The position numbers were made by a program, and so were the translations under genes. The notes beneath the pieces are model-generated. The model was not told the origin of the DNA, made no database searches, and worked only from the letters and a program-made list of their open reading frames with translations. 5,832 nucleotides of DNA from an uncultured Streptococcus sp. (lineage in GTDB: Bacteria; Bacillota; Bacilli; Lactobacillales; Aerococcaceae), in NCBI GenBank assembly GCA_916049935.1, contig CAJZJI010000060.1:1-5832 (forward strand). The letters run 5' to 3'. Positions 1 to 5,832 of the stretch are shown piece by piece; the stretch's first letter is position 1, and each line of letters starts with the position of its first letter.

Positions 1-37
1 GAAAAAATCAGAGGCAGCTCGTAAACGCAAGTTCTAG
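1..37 (+). CDS. rpsU: 30S ribosomal protein S21, C-terminal end (partial)
   Basis: Only the last 11 codons and the TAG stop are present; the reading frame begins at base 2 and ends KKSEAARKRKF. This very basic tail, with the EAARK(R/K)KF ending, is typical of Firmicutes S21, a small protein of the 30S subunit. The identification is supported by context, since rpsU directly followed by yqeY and then phoH is a conserved order in Bacilli. A strong intrinsic terminator follows 27 bases after the stop. The start, promoter and most of the protein lie outside the window. Confidence 0.88.
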   Translation, partial: KKSEAARKRKF

Positions 38-64
38 TCAACTCTGTGTATCATAGACTATGTC

Positions 65-95
65 AGGCTGGGGCTATTAGTCCCAGTCTTTTTTT
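65..95 (+). terminator. Rho-independent terminator after rpsU
   Basis: The arms at 65-75 and 79-89 can form an 11-bp stem with two G-T wobbles (67-87 and 73-81) around a 3-base ATT loop. The stem runs into seven T residues (89-95). This is a textbook intrinsic terminator on the + strand. It should end most rpsU transcripts before yqeY. I see no convincing promoter between it and yqeY (96-132), so yqeY may depend on readthrough or on a promoter I cannot recognise. Confidence 0.9.
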
Positions 96-132
96 ATCAA
101 TCAAACGAAATTAAAAGAATGGAGCGATTATA

Positions 133-579
133 ATGTCATTAAAAGAAACAATTAATAACGATATCAAAACAGCGATGAAAGCAAAAGACAAAGAAACATT
201 AGCTGTATTACGTATGATTAAAACAGCGATTCAAGCTGCTGAAATTGACAAAAAATCAGATTTAACACCTGAGGAAGAATTGACAATTTTATCTCGCGAA
301 GCAAAACAACGTCGTGATTCTATTGTTGAATTTGAAAAAGCAGGCCGCCAAGAATTAGTTGAAAAAACACAAGGCGAATTAGCAATCGTTGAGAAATACT
401 TACCAGCACAACTTTCACTAGAAGAAGTTCAAGCGAAAATTGCCGAAATTGCTGAACAAGTAGGAGCAACAACACAAAAAGAATTCGGTAAATTAATGGG
501 TGCCGTAATGCAAGCTCTTAAAGGGCAAGCAGACGGTAATGTCATTAAAGAACAAGTAAAAGCACACTTAAATAAATAA
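133..579 (+). CDS. yqeY: GatB/YqeY domain-containing protein
   Basis: The protein has 148 residues, the normal length for free-standing YqeY proteins. Seen in the sequence: an N-terminal helical part with the LRMIKTAIQAAEID stretch (about 26-39), a basic AKQRRDSI helix (57-64), the KYLPAQLS linker (88-95), and a C-terminal helical domain with KEFGKLMGAVM and KGQADGN (116-136). The C-terminal part resembles the tail domain of GatB, the amidotransferase subunit that makes Gln-tRNA(Gln) or Asn-tRNA(Asn), and may bind tRNA. The exact role of stand-alone YqeY is not established, so activity on tRNA is inference. The ATG is preceded by GGAG (121-124), 8 bases away. It follows the rpsU terminator and lies 22 bases before phoH, so it is probably cotranscribed with phoH and pgpH. 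Confidence 0.93.
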   Translation: MSLKETINNDIKTAMKAKDKETLAVLRMIKTAIQAAEIDKKSDLTPEEELTILSREAKQRRDSIVEFEKAGRQELVEKTQGELAIVEKYLPAQLSLEEVQAKIAEIAEQVGATTQKEFGKLMGAVMQALKGQADGNVIKEQVKAHLNK

Positions 580-588
580 GTGTGGATT

Positions 589-604
589 GGAGGATAACTG
601 ATTG
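589..604 (+). promoter_or_regulatory. Shine-Dalgarno and TTG start of phoH
   Basis: GGAGG at 589-593 lies 8 bases before TTG at 602-604. No ATG or GTG in the same frame lies nearby upstream, and the protein from TTG begins like other PhoH proteins (EKETFKASVEL). The strong SD compensates for the weaker initiation codon and decides the start. Confidence 0.85.
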
Positions 605-1609
605 GAAAAAGAAACCTTTAAAGCAAGTGTTGAATTAAGCGATAATCCTCAATTAATTCAATTATTTGGTTCTCAAGATCAGAATATTCGTTTTATTGAA
701 GATTCATTCCAAGTACAAATTACCCATCGTGGGGAGCAACTCTTTATTACTGGAGAAGAAGAGACTGTTTCGCAAGTAAAAGAACTGCTGAATCAGCTTC
801 AAGACTTAATTGCACGTGGAATCAGTATTTCAAAAACTGATATCATTACAGCTGTAAAGATGGCCAAACGTGGGACTTTGGATTACTTTGTTAATTTATA
901 TAACGAAGAAATCGGACGCACATTTGCGGGAAAAGCGATTCGTGCCAAAACGTATGGTCAACAACAATACATTCATGCGATTAAGAAAACGGATGTGGTA
1001 TTTGGTATTGGGCCTGCCGGAACTGGTAAAACATTCGTAGCCGTAGTGATGGCTGTTCAAGCGTTAAAAAAAGGCGAAGTGAAGAAAATCATTTTGACAC
1101 GTCCAGCCGTTGAAGCCGGTGAAAATTTAGGGTTCTTACCAGGGGACTTAAAAGAAAAAGTGGATCCATATTTACGTCCGTTATACGATGCTTTATATAC
1201 CGTATACGGTATGGAGCACACAAATCGTCTTCTAGAACGAGGCGTCATCGAAGTGGCACCACTAGCGTATATGCGTGGGCGTACATTAGAAGATTCATTT
1301 ATCATTCTAGATGAAGCTCAAAATACAACAAGAGCGCAAATGAAGATGTTCTTAACACGTCTAGGATTTGGCTCGAAAATGATTGTCAATGGAGATAAAT
1401 CGCAAATTGACTTACCAAAAGGACATCAAGCGAGTGGTCTTTTGGATGCAGAACGTAAACTTAAAGGAATCAATGGCATTGCCTTTGTAGAATTTGATGC
1501 AGGAGACGTTGTACGTCATCCAATCGTATCCGAAATTATTAATGCCTACTCAGCTTCTAATAGCACTGAGAAGGAACGAGGTGAAGAAAGTGAGACAAAA
1601 GCTCCGTAA
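602..1609 (+). CDS. phoH: PhoH family ATPase (PhoH/YbeZ-like)
   Basis: The 335-residue protein has the family's normal length and layout: an N-terminal KH-like region (about 1-100), then a P-loop ATPase domain (about 107-315). Visible motifs are Walker A GPAGTGKT (137-144), the TRPAVEAGENLGFLPGDL segment (166-183), Walker B FIILDEAQN (233-241), NGDKSQID (263-270), and RHPIVSEI near the end (305-312). This is the cytosolic PhoH/YbeZ type, without the N-terminal PIN domain of PhoH2. Relatives are linked genetically and physically to YbeY and to RNA metabolism and are thought to be RNA-dependent ATPases or helicase-like. The older phosphate-starvation name says little about function. Initiation is at TTG with a strong SD. 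The last about 19 residues form a polar, probably disordered tail (SASNSTEKERGEESETKAP) whose codons also carry the SD and start of pgpH. Confidence 0.95.
   Translation: MEKETFKASVELSDNPQLIQLFGSQDQNIRFIEDSFQVQITHRGEQLFITGEEETVSQVKELLNQLQDLIARGISISKTDIITAVKMAKRGTLDYFVNLYNEEIGRTFAGKAIRAKTYGQQQYIHAIKKTDVVFGIGPAGTGKTFVAVVMAVQALKKGEVKKIILTRPAVEAGENLGFLPGDLKEKVDPYLRPLYDALYTVYGMEHTNRLLERGVIEVAPLAYMRGRTLEDSFIILDEAQNTTRAQMKMFLTRLGFGSKMIVNGDKSQIDLPKGHQASGLLDAERKLKGINGIAFVEFDAGDVVRHPIVSEIINAYSASNSTEKERGEESETKAP
1578..1592 (+). promoter_or_regulatory. Shine-Dalgarno and GTG start of pgpH inside phoH
   Basis: GAGGTGA at 1578-1584 is a 7-base match to the SD consensus and lies 5 bases before GTG at 1590-1592. 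A second in-frame GTG at 1581-1583 overlaps that SD and has only AAGGA (1571-1575) upstream, so it is the less likely start. The same frame stays open back to TTG 1494 and ATG 1497, but those lie deep in phoH and would add a stretch unlike the short cytosolic head expected before the first membrane segment. Confidence 0.75.
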
Positions 1610-3782
1610 GTTTCAAGAATCATTAGGAATTTTCTATTTACCTGCACTATTAGGTGTCACATTCCTATTCTTATTAATATTAGGATGGAGTAATGTTCAA
1701 CCAACTTCTTATTCATTTGAATTAAATCAAGTTGCAAAAGAAACTGTTCGTGCACCGAAATCCGTAGAGGATAAAGAGCAGACTGAGAAGAATCAACAGA
1801 TGGCGATGGACGGTGTTGGCGATATTTATGTATTTGACCAAAATCGCCAGCAACAACAAATTGATAAAGTGAAACAGTTTTTCCAAGCGATAAAGACAGT
1901 CGCGGCCAAAGCTTCAAGTGAAATCTTTGCGACAGATTCTACAACCACGACTTCTGGTGAAGTATCAACAAAAGTCGCAACGCTTCAAGATCGACTTACT
2001 TATTTCAAGAAGAGTTTAGAATTGGAAAATAAAGCCATTCGTGATTTTGCTTTGTATATTCCAGATAGTGTCATCATTCAATTACTTTCTGTTAGCTCAG
2101 ATAAATTGGATGACTACGAATCAGCTATTGAGAATGCAATTAAAGAGCAAATGGATAAATCTATTACGGAATCTAATTTGCTACAAGCACAAGAAGCAGC
2201 TAAAAAATCGCTCTTTAACGGAGGATTTACAGATAATGAACGTGAAATGCTTGGACAACTGTTAACGAATAGTATCGTTGTCAATAATGTTGTGGACAAA
2301 GACGCAACGAATAGTGCAAAAGAAAATGCCAAACAAAGTGTTTCACCGGTCCGTATTTTACAAGGACAAGTGTTGATTCAAGAAGGGCACATCATTACTC
2401 AAGAAGATTTGCGTCTTCTAAAATTATTAGGTATTGATGGAAACTCAAGTAATTATCATCAATTGTATAGTTACTTAATTTTCTTGACGATTTTATTTGT
2501 ATCGCTACTAGCATTCTCATTCCGTTTCAAAATGGGAGCATCCAGCAAAGAGTGGGATACACGTGTTAATGAACTGACTGTGTTCTCAGTAGTGTTCACA
2601 ATTGGAGCAATCTTACTAAAAATTCTATCATTCCTGCAAAATCGTGGAATCGATTATATTGGTGTAGCTTTCCCGATTGCCGGATTTATCTACATCATTT
2701 ATAAATTAACTTCGAAGTTTTACTTTACAATTATTGCGATGTTAGTTTATCCAATTTTAGTATGGTATATGTTTGGTAGCGACAGTATTAACACCGAAAT
2801 CGCGTTGACGACGGTTTACTTCTCACTTGCAGCATGGCTTGGAGTGATTCAAGAGGTATACTGGAAAGATTTATCGTGGTTTAAACAATTACTATTACAA
2901 ATCATTATTCCTTTAGCATTAATGGTTCCGTTTGTATTCTTTAGTAACTATGATTTGGTATCAACGCAATCAGCGTGGTTATTCGCTTTTGCGGCAGTGA
3001 GTGGGTTCTTATCATTCCTTATTCCTGTCATTTTGATGCCGTACTTTACGTATTTATTCGAGGATAGTTCAGTACTATTATGGGCAGAATTATCAAATCC
3101 AAATCAACCGTTGTTAAAAGATTTGATTACAAAAGCTCCAGGAACTTATCATCATAGTTTGATGGTGGCAAACATTTCAGCCAACTGTGTGGAAGCCATT
3201 GGTGGAGATTCACAATTGGCGAGGGTAGCTTGTTATTATCACGATATTGGTAAGACAGAGCATCCGTTCTTCTTTATCGAGAACTTACCAGCGCATATGG
3301 AAAGCCCTCATAAGATGATTGGACCATATGAATCGAAAGAGATTATTTTTGATCACGTTCGTAAAGGGGTAGAAATTCTTAAACAACATCAATTGCCACA
3401 ATCAGTGATTGATATTTGTGCGGAACACCATGGAACGACATTGATGAAGTATTTCTATGCTGAAGCCTTAAAAGACAATCCAGATGCGGATGAGGCAGAT
3501 TTCAGATATCCAGGCCCTAAACCACAAACAAAAGAATCTGCAGTCATCAATATCGTGGATAGTGCTGAGGCTGCGACTCGTGCGATGAAAGAACCAACGC
3601 TTGAGAAAGTTCAAAACTTAGTGCATTCAATTATTATGAATCGCTTGGAGGATGAACAATTTGTTGAATGTGATATTACGTTGAAAGAGTTAGCGATTAT
3701 CGAAAAGAATATTGTGGCTTCATTAAACGGAACATTCCATTCAAGAATCGAATATCCAAAACTTCCTAAAAAACAAGCTTAA
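1590..3782 (+). CDS. pgpH: PgpH-type membrane HD-domain c-di-AMP phosphodiesterase (YqfF family)
   Basis: From the chosen GTG the protein has 730 residues. A short basic head precedes membrane segment 1 (about 13-33). A large extracellular 7TMR-HDED-type domain (about 34-292) follows, with a Ser/Thr-rich patch near 109-128. Seven more hydrophobic segments come next (about 295-311, 329-348, 357-373, 377-396, 404-423, 431-451, 461-490), then a cytosolic HD domain. The HD metal and catalytic set is complete: H522 (GTYHHS), H551-D552 (YYHDIGKTEH), H589, H613-H614 (AEHHGT) and D657 (VDSAE). PgpH enzymes of Listeria and relatives hydrolyse c-di-AMP to pApA at the membrane, and this intact set supports the same activity. 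The gene overlaps phoH by 20 bases, suggesting translational coupling, and ends 7 bases before an intrinsic terminator, so it is the last gene of its transcript. The ligand of the extracellular domain is unknown. Confidence 0.93.
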   Translation: MRQKLRKFQESLGIFYLPALLGVTFLFLLILGWSNVQPTSYSFELNQVAKETVRAPKSVEDKEQTEKNQQMAMDGVGDIYVFDQNRQQQQIDKVKQFFQAIKTVAAKASSEIFATDSTTTTSGEVSTKVATLQDRLTYFKKSLELENKAIRDFALYIPDSVIIQLLSVSSDKLDDYESAIENAIKEQMDKSITESNLLQAQEAAKKSLFNGGFTDNEREMLGQLLTNSIVVNNVVDKDATNSAKENAKQSVSPVRILQGQVLIQEGHIITQEDLRLLKLLGIDGNSSNYHQLYSYLIFLTILFVSLLAFSFRFKMGASSKEWDTRVNELTVFSVVFTIGAILLKILSFLQNRGIDYIGVAFPIAGFIYIIYKLTSKFYFTIIAMLVYPILVWYMFGSDSINTEIALTTVYFSLAAWLGVIQEVYWKDLSWFKQLLLQIIIPLALMVPFVFFSNYDLVSTQSAWLFAFAAVSGFLSFLIPVILMPYFTYLFEDSSVLLWAELSNPNQPLLKDLITKAPGTYHHSLMVANISANCVEAIGGDSQLARVACYYHDIGKTEHPFFFIENLPAHMESPHKMIGPYESKEIIFDHVRKGVEILKQHQLPQSVIDICAEHHGTTLMKYFYAEALKDNPDADEADFRYPGPKPQTKESAVINIVDSAEAATRAMKEPTLEKVQNLVHSIIMNRLEDEQFVECDITLKELAIIEKNIVASLNGTFHSRIEYPKLPKKQA

Positions 3783-3789
3783 GAAATTT

Positions 3790-3828
3790 CTCCCTTCAAC
3801 AAGGTATAGTTGAGGGGAGTTCTTTTTT
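3790..3828 (+). terminator. Rho-independent terminator after pgpH
   Basis: The arms at 3790-3800 and 3809-3819 form an 11-bp stem with a single T-G wobble (3795-3814) around an 8-base loop (3801-3808). A T-rich tail with six consecutive T residues (3820-3828) follows. The stem begins only 7 bases after the pgpH stop. There is no matching A-rich run on the upstream side, so it looks one-directional. It should separate the yqeY-phoH-pgpH transcript from ybeY-dgkA-era-recO. Confidence 0.92.
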
Positions 3829-3839
3829 GTAAAAGATAG

Positions 3840-3859
3840 ACTTTGAAGACCGTCAAAGT
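3840..3859. repeat. Perfect 7-bp inverted repeat upstream of the ybeY promoter
   Basis: ACTTTGA (3840-3846) and TCAAAGT (3853-3859) are exact reverse complements separated by six bases, and a G-T pair could extend them by one. The repeat lies 19 bases before the predicted extended -10 and abuts the place where a -35 element would sit. This is a typical position for a repressor or activator site. It has no T-tract, so it is not a terminator. If the promoter call is right, it lies upstream of the transcript start and would act as DNA. No known operator was recognised: the CtsR direct-repeat pattern was tested by eye and does not fit. Confidence 0.5.
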
Positions 3860-3878
3860 TCCAATAATGTAGGGAGTT

Positions 3879-3887
3879 TGTTACAAT
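3879..3887 (+). promoter_or_regulatory. Extended -10 promoter for ybeY-dgkA-era-recO
   Basis: TGTTACAAT matches the extended -10 form TGnTAnAAT. TACAAT (3882-3887) differs from the consensus at one position. The -35 region is poor: TTCCAA at 3859-3864 with a 17-base spacer matches TTGACA at only three of six positions, which is common for extended -10 promoters. Transcription would begin near 3894, giving a leader of about 24 bases with AAGGAG (3904-3909) 8 bases before the ybeY ATG. The position just after a strong terminator supports the call. Confidence 0.62.
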
Positions 3888-3917
3888 ATTAGTGACGCTA
3901 AAAAAGGAGTTTTTAAT

Positions 3918-4406
3918 ATGATTATTGAAATTATCGATGAAACAGAAGTAGTACCAGAAAGCCATCAAGAACTTGTGCATAGTGTAGTTAGTTTTGCTGC
4001 GGATTACTTAAAAATCCCTGAAAATAAAGAATGTAGTATCTCATTTATTTCTAGCGAACGTATTCGTGAAATTAACCGTGAGTTTAGAAATATTGATAAG
4101 GTTACAGATGTGATTAGTTTTGCGTTAGATGATTCAGATGATGACTTTGAAAGTATGAAGTCCATTATGGAAGAGGACGATAGCTTTGTAACTTCGATTG
4201 GAGATATCGTTATTTCTTTAGACCGTGCAAAAGAACAAGCAGAAGACTATGGACATTCGCTTGAACGTGAACTTGGATTTTTAGCACTGCATGGCTTCTT
4301 GCACTTAAACGGTTATGATCACCAAACAGAAGAAGAGGAAGCTGAAATGACAGGATTGCAAAAAGAAATCCTAGAAGCATATGGGTTGAAACGTGATGAC
4401 GCATAA
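3918..4406 (+). CDS. ybeY: Endoribonuclease YbeY (rRNA maturation factor)
   Basis: The 162-residue protein carries the zinc-binding signature of the UPF0054 family, HGFLHLNGYDH, with H125, H129 and H135 as the three ligands. It also has the conserved NREFRNIDKVTDVISF block (53-68) that lines the active-site cleft, and GDIVIS (95-100). YbeY is a metal-dependent endoribonuclease involved in 16S rRNA 3'-end maturation, 70S quality control and small-RNA effects in several bacteria. An acidic loop (about 71-89, DDSDDDFESM then EEDD) lies between the TDVISF block and GDIVIS. ATG is preceded by AAGGAG 8 bases away. It is the first gene after the pgpH terminator and overlaps the start of dgkA. The phoH neighbour is a known functional partner family, although here a terminator separates the two transcripts. 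Confidence 0.95.
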   Translation: MIIEIIDETEVVPESHQELVHSVVSFAADYLKIPENKECSISFISSERIREINREFRNIDKVTDVISFALDDSDDDFESMKSIMEEDDSFVTSIGDIVISLDRAKEQAEDYGHSLERELGFLALHGFLHLNGYDHQTEEEEAEMTGLQKEILEAYGLKRDDA

Positions 4407-4776
4407 ACAAACAGAAAAGAATTCTAACTTTTTGACGTCACTAAAGCATGCCATAGATGGTATTAAAACAGTGATTCGAGAAGAAAGAAACATGAAGGCG
4501 CATCTCTGCATTGCAGGGCTAGCGATTATAATTAGTTTTTTCTCTGGTTTATCAGCAGTCGAATGGTGTTTTATTTTACTGTGTATTTTCATTGTGTTTC
4601 TCATGGAAATCTTAAACACCGTCGTTGAAAATTTAGTCGATTTACTAGTGAAAAAGGAATATCATATTGAAGCAAAGAAGGCAAAAGATATTGCAGCTGG
4701 TGGAGTGTTACTCAGCGCTAGTTTTACAGTAGTCATTGCAATCATCATTATTTTGTCAAAATGGATTCATTTTTAA
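4396..4776 (+). CDS. dgkA: Diacylglycerol/undecaprenol kinase, DgkA family
   Basis: The 126-residue protein is a small three-segment membrane kinase. Hydrophobic stretches lie at about 35-53, 56-72 and 101-121. The family's active-site pattern is present: E30, and then E71, N74 and E78 in EILNTVVENLVDL, followed by AKKAKDIAAGGVLL (93-106). The spacing between E71, N74 and E78 matches the catalytic E/N/E set of E. coli DgkA. In Gram-positive bacteria these enzymes mainly phosphorylate undecaprenol, feeding the lipid carrier of cell-wall synthesis, so undecaprenol kinase is the likelier role. ATG 4396 is taken as the start; the preceding codon, GTG 4393, is also possible. The start overlaps the ybeY end by 11 bases and has no good SD, which suggests translation coupled to ybeY. 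The NTA(I/V)E motif usual in the family reads NTVVE here. Confidence 0.92.
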   Translation: MTHKQTEKNSNFLTSLKHAIDGIKTVIREERNMKAHLCIAGLAIIISFFSGLSAVEWCFILLCIFIVFLMEILNTVVENLVDLLVKKEYHIEAKKAKDIAAGGVLLSASFTVVIAIIIILSKWIHF

Positions 4777-4788
4777 GGAGAGAGTATG
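4775..4788 (+). promoter_or_regulatory. Shine-Dalgarno of era overlapping the dgkA stop
   Basis: AAGGAG at 4775-4780 lies 5 bases before the era ATG (4786-4788). Its first two bases are the last two of the dgkA TAA stop (4774-4776). This fixes the era start and places ribosomes ending dgkA directly on the era initiation site. Confidence 0.85.
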
Positions 4789-5694
4789 ACAAAACCATTC
4801 AAATCAGGATTTGTGGCGATTGTAGGTCGTCCTAATGTCGGCAAATCAACATTTATGAACTATGTGCTTGGTCAAAAGATTGCCATCATGTCTGACAAGG
4901 CACAAACAACAAGAAATAAAATTCAAGGAGTTTATACGAAAGACGATGCTCAAATCGTTTTCTTAGATACTCCAGGGATTCATAAACCAAAACATGAACT
5001 CGGGGAATTCATGGTGAAGAGTGCTTATTCTGCGCTAAAAGAAGTAGATGCAGTGTTATTTATGGTGAACGTTAGTGAAAAACGTGGACCAGGAGACGAC
5101 TTCATTATTGAAAAACTAAAAGGAATTAAGACACCGATTTTCTTAGTATTAAATAAGATTGACCTTGTAACTCCAGAAGTGTTATTAGAACGTGTAGAAA
5201 GTTATAAAGATGCACTTGATTTTGCTGGTGTATTCCCAATTTCAGTACTACAAGGGAATAATGTGAACGAACTAATGGAAGGCCTCATTAACGCACTTCC
5301 TGAAGGACCACAATATTATCCAGCAGACCAAATCACCGATCACCCTGAGTACTTTGTTGTATCAGAATTGATTCGTGAGAAAATTTTACAATTAACACAG
5401 GAAGAAATTCCTCACTCAGTGGCTGTAACTGTGGATAAAATGCAAAAAGATGAATTCGATAAAGTACATGTGTATGCGAATATCATCGTGGAGCGAAAAT
5501 CGCAAAAAGGCATTATTATTGGTAAAGGTGGACGTCTCTTAAAAGAGATTGGGACGAGAGCGAGACGCGATATTCAACAATTACTTGGAAATAAGGTTTA
5601 CCTTGAACTGTGGGTAAAAGTTGAGAAAGATTGGCGTAAACGTAAGAGTAACTTACAAGAATACGGATATCGAGATACAGACTATAGAGATTAG
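4786..5694 (+). CDS. era: GTPase Era (30S ribosome assembly)
   Basis: The protein has 302 residues, the usual length. The GTPase domain shows G1 GRPNVGKS (14-21), the switch I region with [11 protein letters not shown] (38-48), G3 DTPGIH (61-66) and G4 NKID (123-126). The G5 region reads [10 protein letters not shown] (151-160), with Val where Ala is usual in the SA motif. The C-terminal type II KH domain carries [15 protein letters not shown] (242-256). Era binds the 3' end of 16S rRNA near the anti-SD region and promotes late 30S maturation, a job close to that of YbeY two genes upstream. It follows dgkA by 9 bases. In many Bacilli a cytidine deaminase gene (cdd) lies between dgkA and era; none is present here. 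Confidence 0.97.
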   Translation: MTKPFKSGFVAIVGRPNVGKSTFMNYVLGQKIAIMSDKAQTTRNKIQGVYTKDDAQIVFLDTPGIHKPKHELGEFMVKSAYSALKEVDAVLFMVNVSEKRGPGDDFIIEKLKGIKTPIFLVLNKIDLVTPEVLLERVESYKDALDFAGVFPISVLQGNNVNELMEGLINALPEGPQYYPADQITDHPEYFVVSELIREKILQLTQEEIPHSVAVTVDKMQKDEFDKVHVYANIIVERKSQKGIIIGKGGRLLKEIGTRARRDIQQLLGNKVYLELWVKVEKDWRKRKSNLQEYGYRDTDYRD

Positions 5695-5705
5695 GATGGA
5701 ATCAA

Positions 5706-5832
5706 ATGGATTATTATCACTATTTTGATGGAATTGTCTTAATGAGACAGGCGTATCGCGAGAAAGATATGCTTGTTAAAATTTTGACGAGAGACCACGG
5801 AAAGTTAATGTTCTTTTTACGAAATGCACAGC
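5706..5832 (+). CDS. recO: DNA repair protein RecO, N-terminal part (partial)
   Basis: The first 42 codons are in the window, and the frame runs open to its end. The protein starts MDYYHYFDGIVL and continues with AYREKDMLVKILTRDHGK. It matches the N-terminal OB-fold of RecO, where (F/Y)xGIVL followed by YxExDxLVxIxTxxxGK is typical. RecO works with RecR, and often RecF, to load RecA on SSB-coated single-stranded DNA. The ATG is preceded by AGGATGGA (5693-5700), which overlaps the era stop, and the gap to era is 11 bases. The era-recO order is conserved in Firmicutes and supports the call. Confidence 0.93.
   Translation, partial: MDYYHYFDGIVLMRQAYREKDMLVKILTRDHGKLMFFLRNAQ

Noticed and set aside
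1057..1305. Open frame of 82 codons on the - strand within phoH
   Set aside because: It lies wholly antisense to the conserved ATPase core of phoH, has no recognisable domain, and is explained as a shadow of the real gene.
2041..2265. Open frame of 74 codons on the + strand inside pgpH in another frame
   Set aside because: It lies within the extracellular domain of pgpH, has no convincing SD, and its product resembles no known protein.
3838..3860. CtsR heat-shock operator, suggested by GTCAAA
   Set aside because: CtsR sites need a direct repeat of a GGTCAAA-type heptad. Only one half is present at 3851-3857, and the arrangement is inverted, not direct.
3829..3917. Riboswitch or structured leader before ybeY
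   Set aside because: The spacer is too short and the predicted transcript leader is only about 24 bases. The one dyad lies upstream of the predicted start.
3741..3980. Open frame of 79 codons on the - strand across the pgpH-ybeY spacer
   Set aside because: It runs through the terminator, the inverted repeat and the promoter region, overlaps both neighbouring genes, and its product shows no recognisable motif.
4371..4619. Open frame of 82 codons on the - strand over the ybeY-dgkA junction
   Set aside because: It is antisense to the conserved dgkA catalytic region and shows no family motif; a shadow of real coding sequence.
4777..4785. Missing cdd gene between dgkA and era as a deletion
   Set aside because: The 9-base junction carries an intact SD and ATG with no remnant of cdd. 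Many lactic acid bacteria lack cdd at this position, so this is ordinary lineage variation.
1..5832. A novel defence, mobile or biosynthetic system
   Set aside because: Every gene belongs to a well-known conserved family in an expected order. There are no repeats of array type, integrase or transposase genes, or unassigned open frames of note.

Overview
This is an AT-rich stretch of a low-GC Gram-positive (Firmicutes) chromosome carrying a conserved housekeeping cluster. All genes lie on the + strand, in the order rpsU (3' end), yqeY, phoH, pgpH, ybeY, dgkA, era, recO (5' end). The gene order, the Shine-Dalgarno (SD) sequences, the use of TTG and GTG starts, and protein features such as an HD-type c-di-AMP phosphodiesterase and a Gram-positive DgkA-type lipid kinase point to Lactobacillales. 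A relative of Carnobacteriaceae or Enterococcaceae is my best guess, but the genus cannot be fixed from the sequence alone.

Layout: the last codons of rpsU (1-37) are followed by a strong intrinsic terminator (65-95). Then comes a tight block: yqeY (133-579), phoH (602-1609, TTG start) and pgpH (1590-3782, GTG start overlapping phoH). It is closed by a second intrinsic terminator (3790-3828). A 7-bp perfect inverted repeat (3840-3859) and an extended -10 promoter (3879-3887) come next. They start a second block: ybeY (3918-4406), dgkA (4396-4776, overlapping ybeY), era (4786-5694) and recO (from 5706, cut by the window end). Almost every base is coding. The only gaps of note are 38-132 and 3783-3917, both under 140 bases.

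Together the genes cover RNA and ribosome maintenance (S21, PhoH ATPase, YbeY endoribonuclease, Era 30S-assembly GTPase), membrane and second-messenger homeostasis (PgpH c-di-AMP hydrolysis, DgkA lipid kinase) and DNA repair (RecO). I see no mobile element, CRISPR array, tRNA, phage gene, frameshift or unknown gene. I found no evidence of a new biological system here. The points worth a second look are local: the terminator/promoter break inside a cluster that often runs as one unit, the inverted repeat at that break, and overlapping non-ATG starts.
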